Origin: an uncultured delta proteobacterium
GTDB taxonomy: Bacteria; Desulfobacterota; Desulfovibrionia; Desulfovibrionales; Desulfovibrionaceae
Assembly (NCBI GenBank): GCA_903843965.1
Contig: CAIMRY010000039.1
Span: 1-50,371 of the forward strand
Reading direction: 5' to 3'
DNA length: 50,371 bases
Part shown: one piece after another, positions 16,175-25,714 of the stretch
Layout: each line of letters opens with the position of its first letter
Position numbering within the stretch: the first letter of the stretch is position 1
Made by a program: the position numbers and the translations under genes
Notes under the pieces: generated by a model
The model's input: only the letters and a program-made list of their open reading frames with translations
Database searches by the model: none
Told to the model about the DNA's origin: nothing

Positions 16175-16314
16175 TGAGGTTGCGCCATGAGGTGAACCTT
16201 TTTCGCGATTTTCATGCTCCGCCGCAGCCCTGCGCCTGTAGTGACATTCCCTGCGGAAGCACGTATATTCCATCCTGCACGCGCTCGTGCCCGCAACCAT
16301 ATACTGGGATCACC

Positions 16315-18810
16315 ATGACCGACAAGAACGATCCGACCCCTGGCCGCGCCGCCCGGCCCCTGCCGCCGGAGAAGCTGCGCAACCGCCTCGATCCTTCAAG
16401 CATCCGCCACCCCGACAGCCGGGGCATCGCCCGCAAAAACGGCCAGGCCGAGTTCCAGCCCCGCGCCATGCAGGCCCTGCGCATGGCCCTTGAGATCTCC
16501 GGCAACGAGTACAACGTCTTCCTCGCGGGCGAGCCGGGCCACGGCCGCACCCACTTCGTGCGCCAGTTCCTGGCGCCGGAGGCGGCCAAGCGCCCGGTCC
16601 CGCCGGACTGGCTGTACCTGCACAACTTCGACGACCCGGACCAGCCCCTGGCGGTCAGCCTGCCCGCAGGCCAGGGCCGCGTGTTCAAGACCGGCCTGGC
16701 CAAGGCCCTGACCGACGTGCGCGCCGCCATCGCCGCGCGCTTCGACCAGGAGGCCTACCGCCGCAAGCACGAGACCCTGTTCAAACGCTTCTCGGCCACG
16801 CGCGACAGCATCTTCAGCAAGATGGAGGCCACCGCGCGCGGCAAGGGCTTTGCCCTGGACATGGACGACGCCGGCGCGCTCACCATCATGCCCATGGTCG
16901 GCGGCAAGGTCATGGGCGACGACGAGTACGGCCGCCTGGCCCCGGTGCGCCGCAAGATGCTCAAAAGCAAGGGCGAGAACCTGCTTCAGGAGATCGGCGT
17001 GTTCCTGCGCAAGCTGACCCAGAGCGAACAGGGCTTCCGCCAGGGCGAGCTCAAGCTGCACCGCGAGATCGGCCAGTCCGCCCTGACCGAGCACCTTTCC
17101 GGCCTGCGCCGCGACTTCGGGGCCATCAAGCGGCTGATGCAGCACATGGCCGCCGTGGAAAAGGACATCCTGGACAACGTGGACGCCTACCTCCCGCGCG
17201 ACAATGCCGAGTCCGCGCCCCTGCCCACGCCCGGCGCCCCGCCCATCGGCCCGCACCAGGAGCCCCACGCCCAGGCCCACGCGGCGGCGGAGGACCCCAG
17301 CTACCGCCACGAGGTCAACCTCTTTGTGGACAACGGCAAAAGCGCCCAGACCAAGGGCGGCGCGCCGGTCATCATCGAGGACCACCCCACGGCCTTCAAC
17401 CTCCTGGGCAGCATCGAGCGCGAAAGCGAGCTTGGGGCCATCTACACGGACTTCACCCTGGTGCGCGCAGGCTCCCTGCACCGCGCCAACGGCGGCTTTT
17501 TGATCCTGAACGTCGAGGACCTCATGGGCAACCAGGGCTCCTGGGAGGGTCTGCTGCGCGCCCTGCGCCTGGGCAAGTTGCGCATGGAGGACCCGGGCGA
17601 CGCCGAGCAGGTGCGCGTGCGCACCATCGAGCCCGAGCCCATCCCGCTCGCCCTGCGCATCATCCTGGTCGGCACGGACGAGGCCTACGAGGCGCTTCTG
17701 ACCGCCGACGACCGCTTCCGCAAGCACTTCAAGCTCAAGGCCCATCTGCAGGGCACGGCCGACCGCAACGCCGCAGGCATCCGCCACTACCTCTCGTCCT
17801 TGTGCGGCATCATCGACAAGGCCGGGCTGCCGCCCTTCAGCCGCGAGGCCCTGGCCGGGCTGGTGGACCACGCCAGCCGCCTGGCCGAGGACCAGAAGCG
17901 CCTGTCGTTGTCCTTCACCCAGGTGCGCGCGCGCATGATGGAGGCCGCGGCCATCGCCCGCATGGACGGCCGCGGGCTGGTGGAGGCGGCGGACCTTGCC
18001 CGCGCCGTGGCCGACCACGACTTTCGCGCCAACCTCTTTGAAGAGGAGTTCATGGCCGACTACGACCGCGAGATCATCAAGGTGGCCACGGGCGGACACG
18101 CCGTGGGCCGGGCCAACGGCCTCTCGGTCACGCTCTTCGGCGACTACGAGTTCGGCCTGCCGCACCAGATCTCGTGCACGGTCGGCGTGGGCCACGGCGG
18201 CATTTTGGACCTGGAGCGCGAGGCCCAGCTGGGCGGGCCCATCCATACTAAAGGCATGATGATCATCAAGAGCTACCTGGTGCGCCTCTTCGCCCAGGAC
18301 AAGCCCATCGTGCTCACCGGCAGCCTGTGCTTCGAGCAGAACTACGCGGGCGTCGAGGGCGACTCGGCCTCGGGCGCGGAGCTGGCCGCCCTGCTCTCGG
18401 CCCTGTCCGGCGCGCCCATTGACCTCTCGCTCGCCTTCACCGGCGCGGTGAGCCAGAGCGGGGCCATCATGGCCGTGGGCGGGGTCAGCCGCAAGGTCGA
18501 GGGCTTTTTCGAGGTCTGCCGTCGGCGCGGGCTCACAGGCCGCCAGGGCGTGCTCTTCCCGGCGGACAACGCCGTGCATCTGATGCTCAAAGACGAGGTG
18601 GTGGAGGCCGTGGCCGGGGGCCGCTTCCACCTCTACCCCGTGGCCACCATCGAGCAGGCCATGACCATCCTGACCGGCAGGCCCGCAGGGGCGCGCCGCA
18701 AGGACGGCCGCTATCCGCCGGGCTCGCTCTACCAGATGGTGGACGCGCGCCTGGCCGAGCTGACCCGGCTGGCCGCCAGCGCGGAATTCCCCCGCAAGAA
18801 GAGGAGCTGA
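16315..18810 (+). CDS. Lon-family (LonB-like, AAA_32) ATP-dependent protease
   Basis: 831 residues. The upstream-open frame is trimmed to the ATG at 16315, which gives the usual N-terminus. The N-terminal AAA+ module has a variant Walker A, GEPGHGRTHF (Arg in place of the usual Lys, common in this Lon branch). After a helical insertion comes Walker B GGFLILNVED. The C-terminal S16 protease domain holds catalytic Ser684 in EGDSASG and Lys727 in GVSRKVEG, 43 residues apart as in E. coli Lon (679/722). It probably degrades damaged or regulatory proteins in the cytoplasm. An unknown gene follows after four bases and is likely co-expressed. Confidence 0.9.
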   Translation: MTDKNDPTPGRAARPLPPEKLRNRLDPSSIRHPDSRGIARKNGQAEFQPRAMQALRMALEISGNEYNVFLAGEPGHGRTHFVRQFLAPEAAKRPVPPDWLYLHNFDDPDQPLAVSLPAGQGRVFKTGLAKALTDVRAAIAARFDQEAYRRKHETLFKRFSATRDSIFSKMEATARGKGFALDMDDAGALTIMPMVGGKVMGDDEYGRLAPVRRKMLKSKGENLLQEIGVFLRKLTQSEQGFRQGELKLHREIGQSALTEHLSGLRRDFGAIKRLMQHMAAVEKDILDNVDAYLPRDNAESAPLPTPGAPPIGPHQEPHAQAHAAAEDPSYRHEVNLFVDNGKSAQTKGGAPVIIEDHPTAFNLLGSIERESELGAIYTDFTLVRAGSLHRANGGFLILNVEDLMGNQGSWEGLLRALRLGKLRMEDPGDAEQVRVRTIEPEPIPLALRIILVGTDEAYEALLTADDRFRKHFKLKAHLQGTADRNAAGIRHYLSSLCGIIDKAGLPPFSREALAGLVDHASRLAEDQKRLSLSFTQVRARMMEAAAIARMDGRGLVEAADLARAVADHDFRANLFEEEFMADYDREIIKVATGGHAVGRANGLSVTLFGDYEFGLPHQISCTVGVGHGGILDLEREAQLGGPIHTKGMMIIKSYLVRLFAQDKPIVLTGSLCFEQNYAGVEGDSASGAELAALLSALSGAPIDLSLAFTGAVSQSGAIMAVGGVSRKVEGFFEVCRRRGLTGRQGVLFPADNAVHLMLKDEVVEAVAGGRFHLYPVATIEQAMTILTGRPAGARRKDGRYPPGSLYQMVDARLAELTRLAASAEFPRKKRS

Positions 18811-18814
18811 CCCG

Positions 18815-19585
18815 ATGTCCAAATCCTGGATCAGGGCCAAACTGCCCGAGTTCGTGCGCGACATGTTCCGCACCTTCTGCATGGCCTGCAAGTCCCTGGA
18901 GGAGCAGTTCGTCTCCTTTGACCGCGAGGGCGCGGTGACCTTCACCACCCTGCGCGACCTGGTGGGCCAGGAGATGGACAAGGGGCTTTTGTGGCGCATG
19001 AAGGACACCGCCCACCACGTGTTCCGCAACGATCCCGAGACTTCGCTCACCGGGCAGTTTCTGGACTGGGGCCTGGGCTACATCTTCCATGAGACCATCA
19101 AGCTCAAGGAGGACGCCTACCAGGCCCTGACCTACGCCCCGTGGTTTCTGGCCTTGCGCGGGCGCGACCTGCCCGAGGACGAGCGCGTGGTGGTGGAGGA
19201 GCTTTTCCAGGTGCTCAAGCAGACCGAGGAAAGCATGCGCCGAGAGATCGACCGCATCCGCTTCATCATGTCGCAGTGCCGCAGGCTGTTGCCCATCTAC
19301 CTGGCCAGGCACCGCGAAAACGCCCTGCTGGCGCGCTACCTGTTTTCTCAAAACGACCTGGTGCGAGAGGTCTTCGGCAGCGATTACGACCTGTTGGTGA
19401 ACAGCGTGTACGGCGACCACCCGGAGCGCATGTACATCCTGGCGGCCCAGAGCCTGCGTCTGGGCGGCTGGGTGGCAGAGGCATCGCAGGCGGTGCAGAA
19501 CGCTTTCGATATAAACGCCACAGACCGCCTGGTTCTGCAGGAGAAAAAAATTTTGGACAATTGGAGTGCGCGTATGGCGCCTTGA
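18815..19585 (+). CDS. Hypothetical protein cotranscribed with Lon-like protease
   Basis: 256 residues, family not recognised. Mostly helical by composition, with conserved-looking aromatic and charged stretches (QFLDWGLGYIFHETIKLKED, YAPWFLALRGRDLPEDER) and a central helix rich in Arg and Glu (TEESMRREIDRIRFIMSQCR). No signal peptide or membrane helix. The GAGGAG overlapping the end of the upstream gene is its ribosome site. Tight spacing suggests it serves the protease as adaptor or regulator, but that is inference only. Confidence 0.75.
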   Translation: MSKSWIRAKLPEFVRDMFRTFCMACKSLEEQFVSFDREGAVTFTTLRDLVGQEMDKGLLWRMKDTAHHVFRNDPETSLTGQFLDWGLGYIFHETIKLKEDAYQALTYAPWFLALRGRDLPEDERVVVEELFQVLKQTEESMRREIDRIRFIMSQCRRLLPIYLARHRENALLARYLFSQNDLVREVFGSDYDLLVNSVYGDHPERMYILAAQSLRLGGWVAEASQAVQNAFDINATDRLVLQEKKILDNWSARMAP

Positions 19586-19587
19586 GC

Positions 19588-19616
19588 TTGACACTCTAAA
19601 GCGCCAGGAATATCTT
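19588..19616 (+). promoter_or_regulatory. Strong sigma-70-type promoter before the LysM lipoprotein
   Basis: Perfect -35 TTGACA (19588-19593), a 17-base spacer and -10 TATCTT (19611-19616), followed by a strong GGAGGAGGG ribosome site (19630-19638) nine bases before the ATG at 19648. This is the clearest promoter in the window and predicts high expression. Confidence 0.8.
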
Positions 19617-19647
19617 TCAATTCCCAACCGGAGGAGGGAAAAAACTT

Positions 19648-20112
19648 ATGAAAAAGCTCATGCTGATGACGATCGCCTGTTGTGTTGTTTTCGCCCTTGG
19701 CTGTGCCAAGAAGGTTGAACCCGCGCCTGCCCCGGCCCCGGCCCCTGTGGCCGAGAGCCGCGAGATGGCCCCGGCCCCCATGTCCCCGCGCCAGATTTAC
19801 GAGGCTGACTACGCCAAGCTGCCGACCTCGTACACTGTCGTGAAGGGCAACTGCCTGTGGTGGATCTCTGAGTTCAAGCAGATCTACAACGACCCGTTCA
19901 TGTGGCCCCTGATCTTCAAGGCCAACCGCAGCAAGATCAAGAACGCCAACCTGATCTACCCCGGTCAGGAATTCGAGATCCCGCGCGCCTTCGCCCTTGA
20001 CGACGTCAAGGCCGCCCGCCACAAGGCTGGCAAGTCCAAGAAGAAGTCCGCCCCCGCCGCCAGCGCCAACCTCCCGGCTGACCTGCGCGAAGCCCTGGGC
20101 TACGGCTTCTAG
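19648..20112 (+). CDS. LysM-domain lipoprotein
   Basis: 154 residues. A lipoprotein signal peptide ends in FALGC, with Cys19 as the lipidated residue, followed by a Pro/Ala-rich spacer. The LysM domain (about 60-112) reads YTVVKGNCLWWIS ... NDPFMWPLIFKANRSKIKNANLIYPGQEFEIP, the pattern that binds peptidoglycan glycan chains. A basic Lys/Ala tail follows. It is likely an abundant outer-membrane or periplasmic lipoprotein tethered to the wall. It stands alone between a strong promoter and a strong terminator, consistent with a highly expressed structural protein. Confidence 0.92.
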   Translation: MKKLMLMTIACCVVFALGCAKKVEPAPAPAPAPVAESREMAPAPMSPRQIYEADYAKLPTSYTVVKGNCLWWISEFKQIYNDPFMWPLIFKANRSKIKNANLIYPGQEFEIPRAFALDDVKAARHKAGKSKKKSAPAASANLPADLREALGYGF

Positions 20113-20137
20113 CCAACAGGCACCATCGGTAGTGGCA

Positions 20138-20171
20138 GGCGCCCGGTCGAAAGACCGGGCGCCTTTTTTTT
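20138..20171 (+). terminator. Strong intrinsic terminator after the LysM lipoprotein
   Basis: Perfect 11-bp stem GGCGCCCGGTC / GACCGGGCGCC with a GAAA tetraloop, followed by eight T residues. Confidence 0.95.
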
Positions 20172-20278
20172 GTGCGCCACGACCGGGAATGCCCCCCTTG
20201 CCAACCGCCCGTTCCTGAAGTATCTAGACAAAATCTAGGCCGACCCGGCCACACGACCAAACCGTCCCGGAGGCGCCC

Positions 20279-20908
20279 ATGCCCGGTACCGCCATGCAAA
20301 AACAGCACGGAATACTGACTGCCCTTACGCTGACGGCCCTGGCCGCCCTGCTCGCCCTGACCGGCTGCTCCCCGCGCCAGCCCATTCCGCTGGACCAGCC
20401 CCGGCTCGCGGCCAGGGCTCCGGGGGCTCCCCCGGTCGAAGAGCTGCCGACAGAGGCGGAGGCCGCGCCCACGCCCGCACCGGTAAAGGCGGCCAAGACC
20501 GTCAAGCCTGGCCCGGCCAAGGCCGCTCCGGTTGCGGCTGCCGCCCCGGCCCAGACCGAGACGGCCACGGCCAGCCCGGAAAAGGACGCGACGGAACCGG
20601 TGGCGGCAGGCGTTGCAACGCCTGCGACAACACCTGCGACAACACCCGCGACGCAGGCCGCCCCGGCAGTGGCCGAGCGCCAGAGCTTTGTGCAGGTCGG
20701 AGCCTTCGGCACGGCCATGAACGCCCTGGGGGCGGTGGCCTGGCTGAAGAACAAGGGCTACGAGAACTCGCGCATGGTGCGCGTGGAGCAGGGGCAGGGC
20801 GCGCTGTTCCGGGTCCAGGCCGGACCCTTCCAGGACCTTGCGTCTGCGCACAAGGCCCTGGAGGTTCTCAAACCGGACTGGCCACAGGCGTTTATTCCTC
20901 TGGATTAA
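20279..20908 (+). CDS. SPOR-domain lipoprotein
   Basis: 209 residues. The lipobox LTGC gives lipidated Cys30. A long Ala/Pro-rich linker includes three exact TPAT repeats (12-base DNA period). The C-terminal SPOR domain (about 135-205) begins RQSFVQVGAFGTAMNALGAV and contains GALFRVQAGPF. SPOR domains bind denuded glycan strands at division septa, so a cell-wall or division role is likely. GGAGG lies five bases before the ATG at 20279. Its last 17 bases overlap the 3' end of the convergent IHF/HU gene and no terminator lies between them. Confidence 0.88.
   Translation: MPGTAMQKQHGILTALTLTALAALLALTGCSPRQPIPLDQPRLAARAPGAPPVEELPTEAEAAPTPAPVKAAKTVKPGPAKAAPVAAAAPAQTETATASPEKDATEPVAAGVATPATTPATTPATQAAPAVAERQSFVQVGAFGTAMNALGAVAWLKNKGYENSRMVRVEQGQGALFRVQAGPFQDLASAHKALEVLKPDWPQAFIPLD
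20618..20653. repeat. 12-base tandem array (3 units) in the SPOR-protein linker
   Basis: Three consecutive 12-base units of the form ACACCTGCGACA, each encoding TPAT. Confidence 0.85.
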
Positions 20909-21188
20909 GCTCGGCGCGGAACTTGCGGGACAGGCGGAAGACCACCACCTTGCGCGGCGGCAGGGTGATGCTCTCGTTGGTCTGCGGGTTGCGGCCGCGA
21001 CGCGAGTTCTTGTCGTAGGCCTCGAATTTGCCAAACCCGCTCACCAGCATGGCGTGGTCCTTCTTGATGGCCTGCTTCATGAGGTCCAGGGCGGACTCCA
21101 CAAGATCCTTGATCTCCGCGCGGTTGCGGTCCGTCTTCTTGTAGATGGCGTCGACGATGTGGGCCTTGGTCAAGGTTTGACCACTCAT
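20892..21188 (-). CDS. ihfA: HU/IHF-family DNA-bending protein (IhfA-like)
   Basis: 98-residue nucleoid protein. The dimerising helices are followed by the DNA-contacting arm with the signature GRNPQT, where the Pro intercalates. The extended C-terminus and the N-terminus TLTKAHIVDAIYKK resemble integration host factor alpha more than HU. It would bend DNA at promoters and help sigma-54 or recombination complexes. Whether it works with an IhfB partner or as a homodimer cannot be told here. Its 3' end overlaps the convergent SPOR gene by 17 bases. Confidence 0.88.
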   Translation of the reverse strand: MSGQTLTKAHIVDAIYKKTDRNRAEIKDLVESALDLMKQAIKKDHAMLVSGFGKFEAYDKNSRRGRNPQTNESITLPPRKVVVFRLSRKFRAELNPEE

Positions 21189-21211
21189 TGGGGCCTCCTT
21201 CGTTGCGGTTC

Positions 21212-21628
21212 TCAGCCGATGGCCTGTTTCACGGCCTGGGCCAGCTTCTGCATCTCTTCAGGGGTTTCGAAGGCGTGTTGCGCCCAAAGCCTGAGCCCGT
21301 CGCCCTCGTGACGCGGAATGAGGTGGAAGTGCGCATGGTGCACCACCTGGCCCGCCGCCTCGAAATTGTTCATGCCCACGTTGAGCCCGGCAGCCCCCGT
21401 GGCCTGCATCACCGCCTGGCCCACCAGCTTGAGCGAGTTCAAAAGCTCGCGCCCGATGTCCGGCGGCAGGTCGAAAAGCGTGGCGTGGTGCTTTTTCGGC
21501 ACCACCAGCGCATGTCCCTTGTTCACCGGAGCGATGTCCAGAAAGGCGAAGATGCCGCCCTGGTCATAGACCTTGGCGCAGGGTATCTTGCCCTCAATGA
21601 TCTTGCAGAAGATGCAGTCGTCGCTCAC
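21212..21628 (-). CDS. HIT-family (histidine triad) nucleotide-binding protein
   Basis: 138 residues, the usual Hint/YcfF size. The catalytic triad motif is His98-x-His100-x-His102 in VVHHAHFHLIPR. The N-terminal CIFCKIIEGKIP carries the zinc-type CxxC of Hint proteins. Such enzymes hydrolyse adenosine phosphoramidates or acyl-adenylates. A promoter-like pair lies at 21667-21696. The IHF-like gene follows 23 bases downstream and may be co-transcribed. Confidence 0.93.
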   Translation of the reverse strand: MSDDCIFCKIIEGKIPCAKVYDQGGIFAFLDIAPVNKGHALVVPKKHHATLFDLPPDIGRELLNSLKLVGQAVMQATGAAGLNVGMNNFEAAGQVVHHAHFHLIPRHEGDGLRLWAQHAFETPEEMQKLAQAVKQAIG

Positions 21629-21666
21629 GTCACGCTCCAGGCGTTGAAAAAAGTGAACATTGCCCT

Positions 21667-21696
21667 ATCATTAAACTGACGCGAAACGAAATACAA
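21667..21696 (-). promoter_or_regulatory. Candidate promoter of the HIT gene
   Basis: On the minus strand, TTGTAT (21691-21696), 18 bases, then AATGAT (21667-21672), about 40 bases before the start codon. Fair match to sigma-70 boxes. Confidence 0.35.
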
Positions 21697-21748
21697 GGGT
21701 TTTGGGGCTGCTCCCAAAAATATTTTCGCCCAAACGCGTCAGATCAGG

Positions 21749-22699
21749 TCAGATTCCCCCGCCAAAGGTGAAGACCTGCTCAGCAGCCCTGGCCTGCACG
21801 ATGCGCGCGCCAGCGGGCACGTCCTGGGTCACCCAGACATTGCCGCCGATGACCGCGCCCGCCCCGATGGTCACCCGGCCGAGGATGGTCGCCCCGGCGT
21901 AGATGGTCACGTCGTCCTCCACGATGGGATGCCGCGCCAGGCCCTTGACCAGCCTGCTGCTCGAATCCTCCTTGGGGAAGCTCTTGGCCCCCAGGGTCAC
22001 GCCCTGGTACAGGCGCACGTTCTTGCCGATGATGCAGGTCTCGCCGATGACCGTGCCAGTGCCGTGGTCGATGAAGAAGGCCTCGCCGATGTGCGCGCCG
22101 GGGTGGATGTCGATGCCGGTGTCCGAGTGGGCCATCTCGCCGATGATGCGCGGGATGATGTCCACGCCCAGGTGGTGCAGCTGGTGGGCGATGCGGTGAT
22201 TGGTCAGGGCCTTGATGCTGGGGTAGCAGAAGATGGTCTCGCCCGGGCTCTTGGCCGCCGGGTCGCCGTCAAAGGCGGCCTGCACGTCCGTGGCCAAAAG
22301 CTCGCGCACCCGGGGCAGCCTGCGGATGAACTCCAGCGCCACGGACTCGGAGCGCTTCTCGCAGTCGGTGCACGGGGAGCGGTTCTCCTTGGCGCAGACA
22401 AAGCAGTAGCCCCGGTTGATCTGCTCGGCCAGAAGCTTGACCACGCGGTCCAGCGCGCTGCCCGCGTAATAGGGCATGGTGCGCTCGCTCACGTCCTGGG
22501 GACCGAAAAAGCCGGGGAACAGCACCGCGCGCACCAGCCCAACCACCTCGGTCAGCGCGTCCAGCGAGGGCAGGGGCTGGTCGCGGCTGATGCGGTGCCA
22601 GGAGGCCTCGCACACGTCCTGCGAGCACAGGTGCTCCACGGTCTCGGCCAGCACGGCGTCGCGGTCCAGGCTCACAAGGGTCGGGGTCTGGTCGATCAT
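21749..22699 (-). CDS. cysE: Serine O-acetyltransferase (EpsC/CysE type)
   Basis: Makes O-acetylserine from serine and acetyl-CoA for cysteine synthesis. At 316 residues it is the long EpsC type. The C-terminal left-handed beta-helix begins with HSDTGIDIHPGAHIGEAFFIDHGTGTVIGET, holding the catalytic His and Asp, and ends TFGGGI, where the terminal Ile can dock into the cysteine synthase active site. The N-terminal domain carries a four-cysteine cluster Cys99-x2-Cys102-x7-Cys110-x2-Cys113, absent from E. coli CysE and likely to bind a metal. It follows cysK by 15 bases in one operon, so both steps of cysteine synthesis are together. Confidence 0.94.
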   Translation of the reverse strand: MIDQTPTLVSLDRDAVLAETVEHLCSQDVCEASWHRISRDQPLPSLDALTEVVGLVRAVLFPGFFGPQDVSERTMPYYAGSALDRVVKLLAEQINRGYCFVCAKENRSPCTDCEKRSESVALEFIRRLPRVRELLATDVQAAFDGDPAAKSPGETIFCYPSIKALTNHRIAHQLHHLGVDIIPRIIGEMAHSDTGIDIHPGAHIGEAFFIDHGTGTVIGETCIIGKNVRLYQGVTLGAKSFPKEDSSSRLVKGLARHPIVEDDVTIYAGATILGRVTIGAGAVIGGNVWVTQDVPAGARIVQARAAEQVFTFGGGI

Positions 22700-22714
22700 G
22701 GCGGGCCTCCCGGC

Positions 22715-23674
<960 letters not shown>

Positions 23675-23730
23675 ATGCTGCTCCTTGCTGCCCGGTATTG
23701 CGCCCCAGGGGGGGGCGTGCGCCATCTTAC

Positions 23731-24300
23731 TCAGATAAGATGGTTTTCGTCCAGGGCAAGCACAAATCTTTGCTCCAGCACCAAGGTTCCCCACTGGCGG
23801 CCCTGGCGCTCTTCCACCAGGCAAAAGCCGTGCTTCTCGTAAAGCCGCCGGGCCGCATCCAGGCCCTGGAAGGTCCAGAGGGTGACGGACGGGTGGCCGC
23901 AGGCCCGGCAGAACGCCACGGCCTGGCGCAAGAGCCGGTCGCCCAGGCCCTGCCCGCGCAGCTCTTGGTCCAGGATGAACCAGCGCAGGTGCGCGCCGTG
24001 GGTCTCGGCCCCTCCCTCACCCTTTCCGCCGCCCTTTCCATCGTCCTTTCCAGCGCCCTTTCCTCCGTCAATGGCCACGCAGCCCAGGACGCGGCCAGCC
24101 CGGCTGACTGTCCAGAAGCCGTCGCGCGCGGGGTCGAGGCGTTGCAGGAACTCCGCCACGCCTGCGGCCACCAGGGCCTCGAAGCTGAGGCCGAAGCCCC
24201 ACTCCCGGCTGTAGTACTGCGCGTGCAGCTCCGCCGCGCGGCCTATTGCGCCGGGCAGGTAGCCGCCGAGCACATGTCCACTGCTAATGATGTCGTCCAT
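23731..24300 (-). CDS. GNAT-family N-acetyltransferase with a Gly/Lys repeat insertion
   Basis: 189 residues from the ATG at 24300 (GGAGGAGGG site before it). The acetyl-CoA-binding motif is [15 protein letters not shown], with FYEK-like [14 protein letters not shown] near the C-terminus. Substrate unknown; the sequence resembles MarR-linked GNATs that modify small molecules or peptides. Between strands 3 and 4 a Gly/Lys/Asp stretch ([18 protein letters not shown]) is inserted. It is encoded by four exact 12-base units and should form a floppy loop just before the cofactor-binding strand. It ends 56 bases before cysK, same strand. Confidence 0.85.
   Translation of the reverse strand: MDDIISSGHVLGGYLPGAIGRAAELHAQYYSREWGFGLSFEALVAAGVAEFLQRLDPARDGFWTVSRAGRVLGCVAIDGGKGAGKDDGKGGGKGEGGAETHGAHLRWFILDQELRGQGLGDRLLRQAVAFCRACGHPSVTLWTFQGLDAARRLYEKHGFCLVEERQGRQWGTLVLEQRFVLALDENHLI
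24020..24067. repeat. 12-base tandem array (4 units) inside the GNAT gene
   Basis: Four consecutive 12-base units of the form CCCTTTCCNNCG (plus strand), coding for Gly/Lys-rich tetrapeptides on the minus strand. Confidence 0.88.
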
Positions 24301-24349
24301 TACGCCCTCCTCCACCCCATCTGGTCATCTGCCATCTGGCCGGCGCAGC

Positions 24350-24420
24350 CCAGGGGCTCCGCCCCTGGACCCCCATCATTTGCCGGAGAAACCGTGGGCG
24401 CAGCCCACGGTTTCTCCGGC
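24350..24420. repeat. Two adjacent strong hairpins between GNAT and GT9 genes
   Basis: First, CCAGGGGC / GCCCCTGG (24350-24357 with 24361-24368), the same stem as at 250-268. Second, a perfect 18-bp inverted repeat with a three-base loop (24382-24399 with 24403-24420). They lie upstream of the GNAT start and downstream of the GT9 stop, next to the head-type element at 24507-24547. Confidence 0.8.
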
Positions 24421-24506
24421 AAGGTGAGACGGATGCGCTCTTTCACCCCTTCCATCTGGCGTCGGGTTCTGCGGCGGTCCCGTCGCAGGGCACGACGCGA
24501 ACATAT

Positions 24507-24547
24507 GGGGAGTCCAGAGGGCCTCAGGCCCTTTGGCCGCCGGAGGC
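24507..24547 (-). repeat. 3'-end hairpin element after the GT9 gene
   Basis: Minus strand: AACAGCCTCCGGCGGC head immediately after the glycosyltransferase stop. Then an 11-bp stem with one G-U pair (24514-24524 with 24526-24536), then GACTCCCC. Confidence 0.7.
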
Positions 24548-24553
24548 TGTTCT

Positions 24554-25627
24554 CTACGCTCCCAGCATGCCCCGCAGCACGTCCCAGACCCGGTCCGGGG
24601 TGATGTCGCGCATGCAGGCGTGGTGTTTTTGCGGGCAGGCCGTGTGCCCGTGCAGGCCGCAGGGGCGGCAGTCCAGGCTCAGCTCCAGCACGCGGGAGTT
24701 GTCCCCGCGCGGGAAAAAGCCCAGCAGCCGCGTGGTCGGGCCGAAGAGCGCCACCAGGGGCGTGTCCTGCACCCAGGCCAGGTGCATGGGACCGGAGTCG
24801 TTGGTCAGGCAGGCGTCGACCCGGCCCAGCACAGCGGCCAGGGCCGGAATGTCCAGCTGTCCGGCCAGATTCACCAGCCGCCCTGCCCCATTCCCGGCAG
24901 AACCAACAGCAGCAGCCCCAACAGCGGAGACGATGCGCCCGGCCAAAGTCTCCTCGCCGGGCCCGGCGAAGAGCAGCACCACGGCCCCGGCAGCAAGCGC
25001 CCGGCGCGCGATGTCGGCAAAGTGCTCCTCTGGCCAGCACTTGGTGGACCAGGTGGAGCCGGGATGGATGCCCAAAATGCGACCCTGGGGCAGCACGGCG
25101 AAGATCCCGTCGGCGCGGACCAGGGCTGCGGGCGGCAGGTCCAGGCGCGGCTTGGGCGCTGTGGGCTCCAGGCCCAGGGGCAGCACCAGCTGCATCAGCC
25201 GCTCGATCTCTTGCAGCTCGTCGAAGCGGCGGTCCACCAGATGGGTGTAGGCCAGGCGGTTCCACCAGGGCTGGGAATAGCCGATGCGCACCGGCGCGCC
25301 CACGCTCCTGGCCACCAGGGCGCTGCGCAGGCTGGTATGCGGGGAGATCCAGAGGTCGAAGCCCTCTGTTGCCAACTCCCGGCCCAGGCTGCGGGCGGAC
25401 AGCATGCCCTTCTGCGCGCCGCGCTTGGCAAAAGGCCGCACGCTGGCGAGCTCGCGCTGGGCGCTGAACAGCCCTTCGACGCCCGCGCGCACGAACAGGT
25501 GCAGCTCGGACTCGGGGAAGCGCTCCTTCACGGCCTGGATGAGCGGCAGGGTGAGCACGGCGTCGCCCAGAAAGGCCGTCTGCCAGATGCCGATGCGCAC
25601 GCGCGCGGGGTGCGGATGCCCGCTCAT
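24554..25627 (-). CDS. Glycosyltransferase family 9 (ADP-heptose:LPS heptosyltransferase-like)
   Basis: 357 residues, normal for WaaF/RfaF-type enzymes that add heptose to the LPS core at the inner face of the inner membrane. Diagnostic stretches are the N-terminus IGIWQTAFLGDAVLTLPLI, IGIHPGSTWSTKCWP in the middle, and the donor site CLTNDSGPMHLAW followed by LVALFGPT. The tail has cysteines in CRPCGLHGHTACPQKHHAC, common in bacterial homologues. The start at 25627 lacks a strong ribosome site, so an upstream or GTG start is possible. It stands apart from the glycan operon at the left of the window. Confidence 0.9.
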   Translation of the reverse strand: MSGHPHPARVRIGIWQTAFLGDAVLTLPLIQAVKERFPESELHLFVRAGVEGLFSAQRELASVRPFAKRGAQKGMLSARSLGRELATEGFDLWISPHTSLRSALVARSVGAPVRIGYSQPWWNRLAYTHLVDRRFDELQEIERLMQLVLPLGLEPTAPKPRLDLPPAALVRADGIFAVLPQGRILGIHPGSTWSTKCWPEEHFADIARRALAAGAVVLLFAGPGEETLAGRIVSAVGAAAVGSAGNGAGRLVNLAGQLDIPALAAVLGRVDACLTNDSGPMHLAWVQDTPLVALFGPTTRLLGFFPRGDNSRVLELSLDCRPCGLHGHTACPQKHHACMRDITPDRVWDVLRGMLGA

Positions 25628-25714
25628 GACCGGACCGTTCCGGTCAAGGGCGTCTTGCCCTTGGCCCTGGTGTGCGCTACACTCGTTTGAGAGCAAATGA
25701 CCACGGAGGGCCCC

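Noticed and set aside
16396-19050. 884-codon minus-strand open frame
   Set aside because: Lies entirely opposite the Lon-type protease; GC-rich third positions keep the antisense frame open.
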